NCBI GenBank assembly: GCA_029531795.1
Contig: JAPEIS010000018.1
Coordinates: 1-64,000, forward strand
From: Sclerotinia nivalis
Taxonomy: Eukaryota; Ascomycota; Leotiomycetes; Helotiales; Sclerotiniaceae
Reading direction: 5' to 3'
Length of the DNA: 64,000 nucleotides
Below the pieces are notes generated by a model that saw nothing but the letters and a program-made list of their open reading frames with translations, was not told the DNA's origin and did not search any database. A program made the position numbers and the translations under genes. Positions 10,463 to 20,521 of the stretch are shown here, piece by piece (position 1 is the stretch's first letter; each line of letters opens with the position of its first letter).

Positions 10463-11009
10463 TGGCTGGATGATTCATCTGGTCTGCAGTGTGACAATCT
10501 AGAATGCGTGGCACTCATGCTCTGCGAGGTTTAGGACCGGCGTCAATGCTAATCACGGAACAGTCTTGTTCATTTGTTTATTTTCCAATTCCTGGTGGAC
10601 AGTTTGGGCATTTCCTTATGAGTAGCTATAAAAAAATTCATTCCCTCTTTCCTGGTGTATTTAGCTTACTCAAATTCCGCGATGAATCCTTCGGGGAACT
10701 ATAAACCCTTTACCATTACAACTACAACTTGTGGGCTTCTGGTAGGACCGTTTGAAAAATTCCACGAGGGTCGTATTTCCTACTGACACCTTGCATTTGA
10801 GCTTTTACTTGCGGGCCATATCCAGGAATGATGTCCTGTTCCCGTTTGCATACTTTCATTTGCCCAGGTGGCGGAAAGCAGCACCAGGATGCACAACCTT
10901 ATAGCCGGAGCTCTTGGCGGCTTTAGATAGTTTAGATCTAGTGTGAGTTCTGTTTTAGTACATTAATTGATCACTAATGTATGCAATATTGCTCTCATAT
11001 CCAATAATA
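10463..11009. other. Stretch between ERG28 and the 3-beta-HSD gene, with an oxidase relic
   Basis: No intact gene is visible. On the minus strand at about 10725-10940 is a recognisable fragment of an FAD-linked oxidase, listed separately. The rest holds nothing I can support. Confidence 0.55.
10725..10940 (-). pseudogene. Relic of an FAD-linked (berberine-bridge type) oxidase C-terminus
   Basis: Read on the minus strand, the end of the fragment gives PGYGPQVKAQMQGVSRKYDP, then RGIFQ and an HKL stop. This is the typical end of fungal secreted FAD-linked oxidases with a PCMH domain (…KYDP.G.FQ..VPGG.KL). The match continues only about 60-70 residues upstream with at least one frame change, and the FAD-binding domain is absent. 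It is a truncated remnant, 70 bases past the 3' end of the 3-beta-HSD-like gene on the same strand. Confidence 0.6.
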
Positions 11010-12097
11010 TCAGGTATCCTTTTTGGCTTTGCTTTCTTGTCCTAAAGCCCACTTTACACCGCGACGAATACCTTCAGGCCGGTCAACAAGAGGCTCAAAG
11101 CCAAGTCTTTCTCTTGCCTTTTGAATCGAAACAAAACACCCAGTCCTCAAATACTCCAGATCATGTCTTCTGAGCTCAGGTTCCCTTTTCCCAAATGTGA
11201 AAGCCCAGAACAGCCATTCCCCAATCGCAGCAAATATCAGCATTGGCAGCAATGTAATTATTGTAACCTTTTCCAGCGGAGTGTCATCCCCAGCTTCTTT
11301 CCAAATTGAACGACAAATATCCCAAAATGGCTCCGCAGTCCCATCTGTTATGAAAAATGCCTCGCCATCGACTTTAGGATCAGTTTGAGCCTGTCCTCCA
11401 TGCAGCAAAGCTTTGCTGGCCAGAACATGTGCCCGCGCAGCGTCCTCGATATAAACAAAAGCCCATAACGCGGAGTTGTCCTCTATTTGGAACTTATGTT
11501 CGCCCCTGCGCAACCTTTGAAGTTGAATTTCAGTTATGCTGTCTTTCCCTTCTCCATACAGACCGGTAATTCGTAGACTAACTGTTCGAAGAAATTCTCT
11601 ATTTGCTTCGAGGACCATTGTTTCCGCGAGCGCTTTGCATTTGACGTATGGATTAGCCCTGTCTGCCTCTGTCAACACCTGCCCGCTGTCTTCAGTGAGC
11701 TCTATGCCGGTTTGTTTGACTACCTGGCAAGTGGATGTATAAATCAAAGCCTCGACGCTAGAATGAGAGAGTGCACATTTGAGCACATTGCTAGTCCCTC
11801 CAATGATTATCTTTCGCTGAGTTTGTTCATTGGCAGAGTGGATGGGGCGACACAATGCATTACGACACGCGGTTGAACTTGTTCGATCACTGCTTGAACA
11901 ACTTTTGCATCGAGGATATCACCCGTATGGTAATCGACATTATCAGAAGGATTGGAAGAAGGATTGCGACTCAATACGTAGATCGAAGTGAAATGAGAAT
12001 CTTCAAGGAACGAGCTTACGATTCTTGAGCCCACCAATCCTGTTCCTCCGATAACCAGCACTGACCCAAAAGAAGGAGCTACCGTTGGGGTCTCCAT
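11010..12097 (-). pseudogene. 3-beta-hydroxysteroid dehydrogenase/isomerase family gene with a frameshift
   Basis: The family oxidises 3-beta-hydroxysteroids with NAD. Erg26 (sterol-4-alpha-carboxylate dehydrogenase) is the best-known fungal member, but this could be a paralogue. The start METPTVAP at 12097 is followed by the Rossmann motif GGTGLVGSRIV. The second part has IIIGGTSNVLKCA, the catalytic YxxxK (YVKCK), the LRITGLYGEG block, and a C-terminal hydrophobic span near WLFWAF. The two parts are in different frames. The first ends at a TAA at 11807-11809, and the frame moves by a net one-base loss somewhere around 11820-11870. No plausible intron explains this, because one would remove the VMHCVAP core. 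Apart from this shift the gene looks intact (about 363 residues), so a sequencing error is possible. Confidence 0.75.
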
Positions 12098-13119
12098 TGA
12101 GACTGATATTGGTGATAGACTAGAAGCTAAAAACTCGATGTTTTTGGTGTTGAAAGAACTATCTCTTAGTGAAGTTTGACGCTGAGGATAGGCATCTAAC
12201 ACCTTCTAAGCAAATTTAAACAAACTCCAAACAATCCAACTCAAGGGTTTCGGACAACTAGTCTAGATACGGGCTACTCACAATGAAAGTTGGGCAAGGT
12301 CCATCCATCTGCAGTGCAGTGGTTGCATGTATTACACGGGGAAGGAGACGACAGGTATCTAAGATCCGTTATTTGCTTTGTTCCGAGCCATTGCGCAAAT
12401 CCGGCAGTCCGAAATCATCTTAGCTCATTCCGAAATAGGCCAGCTCGTCAAATGAACTAGTTGATACCGAAAATAGTAAAAATGAGGGCATTCACAAATG
12501 AACTAAGTTCATACAAAAATAATACATTCAATGTCCTCATTCATTTGGCTGATAGACTAGTATATACAGTAATGCGAACCTTCTAATATAGCTCCCTGTT
12601 GCCCGCGGTTTGGACGCTCATTGGTGTAAAAATTCCGACAGACTGGTACCCTAATACCGGGGCGCTCCACTCATGTGATTGATGATGATGTCAGACCATT
12701 CTTATGCGAGAATCGGTACCGTACAAAGCTACCATAGGAGGTTACGTTATAGCAATTCGTTATGTCAAATCTGGATTTTTACAAAGTAAATTTTGTAGAT
12801 TTGGGACATTGGAGCCTGGAAAGAACTTCATACATGGAAGCACTCGCCTCCATCGGGGTGCTGTATGCGCTTGAGCGACTCATCAACTTGAACTTAAAAA
12901 TCAACAGCCTATGAGCCACACCATTTTTGTTTGAATGAACCAATAGAAGGCCTGACAGGTGATCTGTTTTCTGCACAGAAGTTTCAAAAACTATTGGGCT
13001 TTCAAAGGAACACAATATGTTCCGAACGGATCAAGAACAACTTCAAGATGATTACACGCCGTTGCAAAAGAGGTAGGCTGAAGTCGTGAGGAATTATTAA
13101 CACATCATTGCTGATTACG
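12098..13119. other. Gene-free stretch before the P450 pseudogene
   Basis: The first part is the presumed promoter of the 3-beta-HSD gene. No supported open frame is seen. There is a 15-base palindrome (ATGAACTAAGTTCAT) at about 12498-12512. The stretch just before 13120 may contain an unrecognisable P450 N-terminus. Confidence 0.45.
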
Positions 13120-14520
13120 GTCAGATCCTCCAGCCAAAGTATACCATATGCATGCAAGGCTTTGAATGGCAAGACCAGAGAGGAATTGAAGGCACGGGAT
13201 TTTTGCGACCACTGCGAAGTCTCTTAACCGCAAATCTGTCCTGATACTCCCACAGCTGTAAATGTCACCAGAGATGGACTTCAATCTGAAATGAACCTGT
13301 GCATGAAGAAAAATGGTGAGACATTGATTCCCAATGTCACAGTGTCAGATCTAGACTGAGATAATATAGGAAATTCCCACATCAACATGTTACCAGCTGT
13401 AAAAAGATTGATCGCAAAAGCGGACTGTTTCAAATTCTTTAAGGCTGAGATGATACTGACTTCAACAGATCTGCAGCAAATATCATTTTACCGCCACAAA
13501 GCAAAGAAAACATTATTCAAAACTCCGCTACCCATCGTGAAACAGCGTTTGGAGCAGCGAGGCACAGCTAGTGAATGGAAAGAGACCAAAAAGAAACCAG
13601 TAATGAGTCTAGCCAATGTGATGATATTACATATCACTAACAAATTGGGATTAGCTGGAGGGCATGCAATGGCTGATTGATACGTCTCGACGAGCATCGC
13701 CTTGGACGGTTGAGCGTATATTTGGAGAAATAATGACTGTATGGTTTGGCTCAGTACATCAACTCGCGATTATATGTTACTTCCTTCCTTTTGTGAGCCT
13801 GCCGTGATCACTAACAACAAGAAAGGCGACGACATTTGGGATTGAAGATCTAGGCTTCTTTCCAAAGCATGTGGAGCCTTTGAAGCAAGAAGCTAATAAG
13901 CATCCTACGAAGAATTTAGCACTCCATAGTAATAGGCGTTCACTGTTAGAAAGCTCTCTAAAGGAACCGGCTCGGTATACTAGGGTAGACGCCAGGAGAT
14001 CTTTGGTTCTCTAACTCCTAGGTATGGTCATATACTTTGCACTGATTGAAACACAGTTTTCTCTGAAAGAAAGGCTCTCGCACCACTAACCTTTTCTAAT
14101 GAACTGAAAATCTTACTCTGACACTTTGTTCGTGTCTCACAGCGAGCCATGGGATTTAATTCGGATAACTCACGTGCGCGAAAACGATTGCTGGATTTCG
14201 ATTTGCAAATGATAATTGATAAAATCATCAGTATCGAACCAATTTACAGACACCTCGTCGAGTTGACTGATGAGGCCATGGGAAAACCGCTTGGTAAGAT
14301 ACTCCGGGCCCCCAAATAAACATTTTGATCTTCGTCTTGCTTAGTGGCGTATATTCCAGAGAGGTTTTATGCCCCACGGTCATGAGACTTCTGATGAAAG
14401 GTTTTGCAAAAGTAGATTGTGAATTATGCGATACCGAGAGTTCACGTAGCGTTCATTATATGGCGGTTAGGTACTGTTCCCCGAAAGAGTACAATAGTTG
14501 TTTTCCAACTTCGGTCCTCA
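13120..14520 (+). pseudogene. Cytochrome P450 pseudogene
   Basis: Fragments of a fungal microsomal P450 appear in order but in different frames. They are DPPAKVYHM and RGIEGTGFLRPLRSLL near 13125-13215, then LPAVKRLIAK through IVKQRLEQRGTASEWKE (13387-13590), LEGMQWLIDTSRR and GEIMTVWFGSVHQLAI (13657-13780, the I-helix region), and a short segment with HVEPLKQE near 13870. Next come SSLKEPARYTRV near 13950 and ALAPLTFSNELK near 14080, and last a C-terminal piece with ERFYAP, DCELCD and VPRKSTIVVFQLR (14350-14515). Frames change several times and stops occur. The haem-binding Cys of the expected CPGRFYA motif is missing: the site reads YIPERFYA. The gene is dead. Confidence 0.8.
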
Positions 14521-14870
14521 AACTTACCAAATAAATTATGTCGACGTACGCCCCTATTGCTGGAGGGAAGGAACCCCGAACCCTTGATATTTTTTCATTC
14601 TGGACTTGGTATTTCCAACAGTAAAGAAGTTCCTGGTTGTATCGTTGGGGTAAAAGGGATATTTTGGTGGAAAGCGTAGTTTTCGTGGCATTATTTGGAT
14701 TTTGGCGGAGAACACATTGAAGCCATGCAACGGTTTATTTGTAACTGAGGCTGTTCTTGCAAGGGGTTTCAAATGGCCAATCAAAAATGCTTAGAAACAA
14801 CTTTGCAAACTCGTGTGCCGTTTTATCAGCTGTCGTACATAACCCTAGCATACAGTATATCCCAACCTCT
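14521..14870. other. Spacer between P450 pseudogene and quinone oxidoreductase
   Basis: Nothing recognisable is seen in these 350 bases. They include the downstream region of the quinone oxidoreductase gene, which ends at 14871 on the minus strand. Confidence 0.4.
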
Positions 14871-16059
14871 CTACGAAATCGTACAAATAATCTTGCCTTT
14901 ACTAGTATTTTTCTCCATCTCCTTATGCGCCTCAACCACCTGTTCCCAAGGGAAGACCTTATCCACGAAAATCTTAAACGTTCCGTCCTGAAAAATCGGT
15001 ACATACTCTTCCAACTTATCCCTCAATTTTCCCTGATAATCCACATCTCTACTCCTCAAAGTACTTCCCTCAAACCTTACCCTCTTAAACACAAACGCAC
15101 TGATATCAACTCCACTTGGTAATTTCGTTCCACTCATCACTCCCAATTGCACGATTCTCGCATCTTTCGCCGCTACGTTCAGATTTCCTTGGAAATAGTT
15201 TGCACCCACAAAGTCGATTATGACATCCACACCCTTGCCATCAGTAGCGGCGAGGATTTCTTTGGCCCAATCTTGTGTTTTGTAATTGAAGCCTGCAGTG
15301 GCTCCTAATGTATTAACGCAGAAATCAATCTTTTCTTGCGAGCCGGCTGTCACGTAGATAGCTGACGCGCCAGAGTTCTTTGCGAGTTGAATACCGGCTA
15401 TGGAGACGGACGAGGCGCCTGCGTGCCAGAGGATGGATTTTCCGGTGGAGAATTCACCGACTAGATACATGGCTTGGGTAGCGGTTATCCATGTCTATTT
15501 TGGTTGCGTTAGTTTTCTCGTGGAAGATTTCTATACCATAGAACATGGACAAGTAGCAATATACCTCAGGAATTCCAGCAGCCTCTTCCCAACTCAGATG
15601 ATCCGGTTTCTTCAAAAGCATATGCGTGCTCACAGCAATAAACTCCGCATAAGCACCGCCATAGGCCAAACCAAAAACCTCATCCCCAACACTAAACCCT
15701 TCTTTGATATTAGGACCTAGGCTTTCAATTGTACCGGAAAACTCCACACCGAGAGTTTTGGGAGCTTGCGGTGGAACAGGGTAGTGGCCTTCGCGTTGGA
15801 GGAGATCCATGCGATTTAGCCCGAAAGCTTTCACTTTAACGATGGCTTCGCCAGATGATGCGGTAGGTTTTGGGGTTGAGTCATTTATGTAGAGGGCATC
15901 GGCGTGACCTTTCTCATTTTTGATATCTGGGTGTTGTGTCAGTGTTGATTTTATTTACATAAGTTTTGGGTGTTTGTTGCTAGGAGCAAGAGCTTAAGCT
16001 TCTATGCGTCCAATTGCGTTGAAAAAGTACATACCAACTGCACGCATAGTTTCCGGCAT
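14871..16059 (-). CDS. NAD(P)H quinone oxidoreductase, zeta-crystallin/PIG3-like (MDR superfamily)
   Basis: This is a zinc-free medium-chain dehydrogenase that reduces quinones or enones with NADPH. The exons on the minus strand are 16059-16035, 15926-15565 and 15494-14871, with introns of 108 and 70 bases and good GT-AG signals. The joined protein has about 336 residues, normal for the family. It starts MPETMRAV and continues with FGLNRMDLLQREG and PPQAPKTLGVEFSG (GroES-like domain), AGIPE, and the nucleotide-binding motif WHAGASSVSIAGIQLAK, then GVDVIIDFVG. It has no structural zinc Cys cluster, as expected. It is the only gene in the 10.7-16 kb oxidative group that looks fully intact. Specific substrate cannot be told. 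Confidence 0.9.
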
Positions 16060-16766
16060 TTTTCTTAGATTTGCTAGAAAACAAATCGAGTAAAGCCTAG
16101 AAAGGGGGTAGGAATGTCTTGGAAGAAGATCATTCCGAAGAGTTGCAATCAATGTTTATATCATATTGTAGTGGGGCTGATCAATGACGATGGCGGGGTA
16201 GCTAAAATTCCTGCTTACAAACTTGCCTAGTTTTCCGGTTATGTACATCCGATTCAGTCCCGCTTATCCCCTTTTTCAAATGCTCTTCATCAACACTCTT
16301 CCTTTCCACACATCTTCTCTCCAAGGATCATCCATACAACCATCCTTTACTATTTCAAATCCTTGAGGGGCAAAAGGTAACAAACTGTTGTCCGCCTATC
16401 TAGTAAGTAAGATCTTAACGTACAAAGAATTGGTCAAGAACAACCGGTGTTTAGAGATGAATAACAGATCACATATGTATTGATTCATTACAAGTGTTAT
16501 TGAATATCCGAATGTGAATTGATTCTGGTCCTCTGGAGTAGCTATTAGAGGGCTTCTTATCAAGTATGCTGTAGGATAAATTTATTTACACATTGGCAAA
16601 TACATATATTTCGCATTGAACATTGATCAATACAAATCAAAGTGAAGAATATATCAAGCGTTCTGTAGTTCTGATTCCTCTCCGTCACCCTAATCCAATA
16701 ATCTATTTCCACCCCCTCTCCCTTATTCTCACTTTTCTCATTCCCTTTCCCTTTCCCCGTCTCCTC

Positions 16767-17048
16767 CTAACACTGTTCCAATCCCTTTCCATCTTCCTCT
16801 TCCCGAAGTTCACGAGATTCTCCGCCCTGCAAGGCTGCGCAGGTGGTTCTTAGGATGCGAATGGTGCGATAAGAGGAAGTTGTGTTGATGGTAGTAACGG
16901 TTTGACAGCGGGAGCATCCGCGAGAATCCCGAAAGGACAGACATTTATAATGTTTGGTGACCATTTTGCCTGTGCATTCGCTAGCGCATGGTATTTCCTC
17001 ATACCTAGCATTCATTAATAATCCTTCTTCGACTTCAAGTGAAATCAT
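16767..17048 (-). CDS. Possible small Cys-rich protein or exon
   Basis: A 93-residue minus-strand frame starts at an ATG at 17048 and has eight Cys, five of them within PCASECTGK...KC...GCSRC. There is no signal peptide at this start, and no homologue is recognised. The upstream sequence has possible splice signals (GTAAGT at about 17076 on the minus strand), so the frame could be an inner exon of a longer gene. It may equally be chance. Confidence 0.22.
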   Translation of the reverse strand: MISLEVEEGLLMNARYEEIPCASECTGKMVTKHYKCLSFRDSRGCSRCQTVTTINTTSSYRTIRILRTTCAALQGGESRELREEEDGKGLEQC

Positions 17049-18351
17049 GACAAGAAGAATGGTGGTGGACTTACTCTACTGAAATCTTGAGATGGTAATG
17101 GGTGGTTGGTTTTGTGGTAAGATCTTACTTGGTGCTTTGTCCTTTGAGTTGTTGTCGTTCGATGGAAATATGCGTACGTTTGCAAGCACGAGCTTTGTTG
17201 CTAGAGGGAAACAAGAAAGTATGAGCTAGTTACCAACTTATAGATCTTCAATTATAATCATGAAAATATTGGCTAGAATGGTGATAGTAACGATCTTTTT
17301 TCTGCATTTCGTGGTTGTGTTAAGTGAGGGGGAGGAGTTGTAAGTGACTATCTGGCAAAAGGGTTCAACTGAAATGCATGGCTTGATTGGTGGGTTAGAA
17401 ATCTATTCTCCTGGCAAACCAAGTTCGTAGCGAATGCGAATGTGAATCAAATTTCAGGAAGTCTCTGCGCGACTTCACTCTCACTTACATTAAAATACCT
17501 CACTGAATATCAAATCAGTCTCTTTCCCACAACCAGGACCTACTACATCGTGTTGATAGCTCTTCTATCGTATGTGCTTCTAATTTAATCTGCACCAAAA
17601 AGCGGACATTATCGCTCTCAATTGAAGATCTAATTCGTTCGCCATATAGATAGATCCAGCGACTGACTCTTGGACTCGGAATCAAGCTGCAAAGCACAGT
17701 CATATTACCTCTAAAGGTGCATGAAGTGGGTATCCCATGCTTTAAGTGAAAGGAAAATCCAGAGGAGTACTATGACCAATAGTGGCAGGATTGGCCTTAT
17801 AGTTCGAGGGGTACAGATTGATTGGAGTAGATTAACAAACTCCCCATCTCCAACTTTCCTGTCTAACATTAGTTGAAATTAGAAGTAAGAGAAGAGAGCT
17901 CATTAAAGTTCAATTGTGTTGTCATGATATGGAGTGTTGGAATATTGCGACGAGGCGAGATGCCCTTGGATTTTGGAGCAGTAAGATAATGTGAGTGTTG
18001 TATTGAATGAAAATCATTGAACAGTAAGTAAGAAGAGTATCAACTGAGCTAGATGATAGTAGCTATAAATCTGAATCAAACGAGGAACATGAGAATACGA
18101 TGTTAGAAAAATGGATATATATTACTAGCTCCCTGAATATTATCGGTAAATATTCACATTGAATGTTATATGTCAGAGGTCACCAAGAAGCATGGATAGA
18201 ATTATATTATGGGTTCAAAAGAATGTGTTTTTACTATGAAATGAATGACTCACCTTAACATCCCTACTTATCCCCTGCTTGAGATAAATGGTTCATTGAT
18301 ACTAGGAAATGTAATGCAATACAGTCTCCGGATTCAGGAATGTAATGCGGC

Positions 18352-18597
18352 TCACTTGAACCGCACAATTTTCTCGTCGGCACTTCTTTGGCAAACTTCC
18401 CCATAGGCGGTACACTCTTCATACTTGCGTTTTCGGCTTTCACGAATTTTCTCAGAAGTCTTCTCCATGATTTCGAAGATTTTGTCCTGGTGTTCTCCAG
18501 AAGTGTTTTCGATGTTGATACCGTCGAGTTGAGCGGTAAGATCATCGACCTCTTTTGGTTGTGGATATTTTATTGCTGCTTCTCTAGAGTTAAACAT
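18352..18597 (-). CDS. Possible small hypothetical protein
   Basis: A minus-strand frame starts at ATG 18597 and encodes 81 residues, mostly charged and helical (KIFEIMEKTSEKIRESRKRK), with two Cys near the end. The frame stays open further upstream to a hydrophobic stretch (LALLFFSSLLIQ) after a possible splice acceptor at about 18712. A longer spliced product with an N-terminal anchor or signal is therefore possible. No family is recognised. Confidence 0.28.
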   Translation of the reverse strand: MFNSREAAIKYPQPKEVDDLTAQLDGINIENTSGEHQDKIFEIMEKTSEKIRESRKRKYEECTAYGEVCQRSADEKIVRFK

Positions 18598-18933
18598 TTT
18601 GGTGATATGTTGTAGGGATTTCAACGCTGAGATTTGGATGAGGAGCGAAGAAAAGAAAAGAAGAGCCAAAATGAGGTCTAGAACGAGGTCTTTATACTTG
18701 AGATTTATCTGTTGGTTTCAGAGGCGTATGATGTGTAGAATAGTGTATTGACGTTAAATGACCAAGATAGTATGGATGGTGCTATTGATCTCCAGTAGTG
18801 CATTTGTTGAAGAAGACCAACAAAAGAACAATTCCGTTGGGCCAAATAGAATGTCCCGAGTTGGGTTAATAAAAGATAACCAAATATTCAAAGGCTAATC
18901 GCATGGTCGAGCAGCCACTCCACCCTATATTAA

Positions 18934-19895
18934 TCAGGCCCCCCGTGCAAAAGAAGGCAAGGACTCCATGACTGTCGCCACAGCCCACTTGAGTGTCGTC
19001 GTCATATCGATATCCAAACCTCCATCCTGACATTTCAGACTCAAATCACTAACAACATCTTCCTTCAATTGCCCCTCAACATCACCACCTTCGAACATCC
19101 ACTTGTGATCCTCAACATAATTTGGCCAGACAATTTTGTCAACGTACCCTGGTGGATCTTCCCAGAACCCCTCAAGAGTTACATAGCCACTACGGGCTTC
19201 CCTTCGACCTTTTGCTTTTTCATAGCTAACACGAAGGAAAAGTTTTATATCAATTTGAGATTGAACTGGGGCCAAAGACTTGGAGTAGAGGAGAAACCCA
19301 TCAAAAATGTAAAGTCGGATAGGGGAATCTGTGTCTGATAAAATTTCATGACCTGGCTGTCCAGGCTGAGTCCATACTTTTACTTGAGATTTCAATGCTT
19401 CGATCTCTGTACCTGAGACTGGACATTTTCCAATGGAGTTTTGATCTTCCTTGGAATCGAGATTAGGCTATGAAAAATGAGTACTTATTCTGTCAAACTT
19501 CTTACTATGAACAGGGAAAACTGAATGAGGGTACATGACTGACAGGAAATGTGCCTTCTTTTCGTATATGTTCAAGAGATTTGACCATTTCTGGTATATC
19601 CAAAGCTTCGGCACAATCCCAATCTACCAGATCATGCTTTTTGGGGAGTCTAGCTATCATCAGTTGAGGTGCACTAAGAGTATATTGGGAGTAACAAGAT
19701 GACCCAAAAATAGAGGATATATCAAGGATCAAACAGCACAGTTCAAACTTACTCTTCTTCAGGTCGATAGAAGTCATCTTCGTGCAGGATGAAAGTGTTT
19801 GGAAATATATCACGCAAAAGTCGACTAAGCGTTGTCTTACCACTAGACGAACATCCACTGATTCCAAGTACAACTGCTTTTCCGGTACCGGCCAT
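18934..19895 (-). CDS. NRK1: Nicotinamide riboside kinase
   Basis: The enzyme phosphorylates nicotinamide riboside with ATP to give NMN, a salvage route to NAD. The exons on the minus strand are 19895-19753, 19649-19544 and 19467-18934, with introns of 103 and 76 bases. The protein has about 260 residues. The P-loop GISGCSSSGKTT lies at residues 11-22, followed by FPNTFILHEDDFYRPEEE, LVDWDCAEALD, the EGTFP-PNLDSKEDQN lid region across the second splice junction, and RLYIFDGFLLY. These match the NRK/uridine-kinase-like family in order and spacing. The MAGTGK start at 19895 is chosen because it lies just before the P-loop strand, as in relatives. It is divergent from the aminotransferase gene, with 626 bases between the starts. 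Confidence 0.92.
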
Positions 19896-20521
19896 GGTAA
19901 ACAATACCCAGAGATTATGTCCAGAGACTGTTGTTGCCAATGCCGATATTGCTTCTCAAGCTCCAAGAGGGGCCGAGGCAAGAGGGCGGAGGAGTGGTTG
20001 AACACTGTTAGGTAAGCATAATCAGCATTTTATTAGCTCTTTAGCGCTGAGACCAATTTCTGGATAACGATTCTTTCCGATATTACTGCACCATATCATG
20101 TTTTGGTGGGTCAATAACAACCCTACGGGCTCCGGAGGTTGCACGAGATTGAAAATGTTGAACTCAGCTGTATGCAACGGTGAGTTATTTTGCTTGGAAA
20201 GGCGCTTAAAGATGGGCTTGAGTTACATTTACCTTATCAATGCCAAAGTATATCTTCAAAAAAATCATTCCCATTCGTGCGAATCTTCTATCAAAAGTAT
20301 TCCGAATTTAAGCCGGCGGGCGCCTGTAAATCCCGTCAATCCCCAGACAACAACGCACACGCCAATCGGAAACTAATGGTGGGTAGTTTCTGGGGCAGCT
20401 GTCAAGACGAAAGTATTTGCTTGGCCTCGCCTGTTTCTCCTACCAATTGTCAGATTCATTTATTTGAATTGTTGTTCCCTCTCTTACCCAAACAACATTT
20501 TTTCCCTTGACAACCTTCAAT
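19896..20521. promoter_or_regulatory. Shared upstream region of NRK1 and aspartate aminotransferase
   Basis: 626 bases separate two divergent start codons. A pyrimidine-rich stretch with CTCTTACCC lies about 40 bases before the aminotransferase ATG and is probably its 5' UTR. No factor site could be named with confidence. Confidence 0.45.

Larger units (their letters stand above)
16060..18933. other. Long gene-poor stretch with two doubtful small minus-strand frames
   Basis: The stretch includes the presumed promoter of the quinone oxidoreductase gene at its left. Two short frames (16767-17048 and 18352-18597) are listed separately at low confidence. The remainder, including 17100-18260, is AT-rich and shows nothing I can support. 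Confidence 0.45.
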
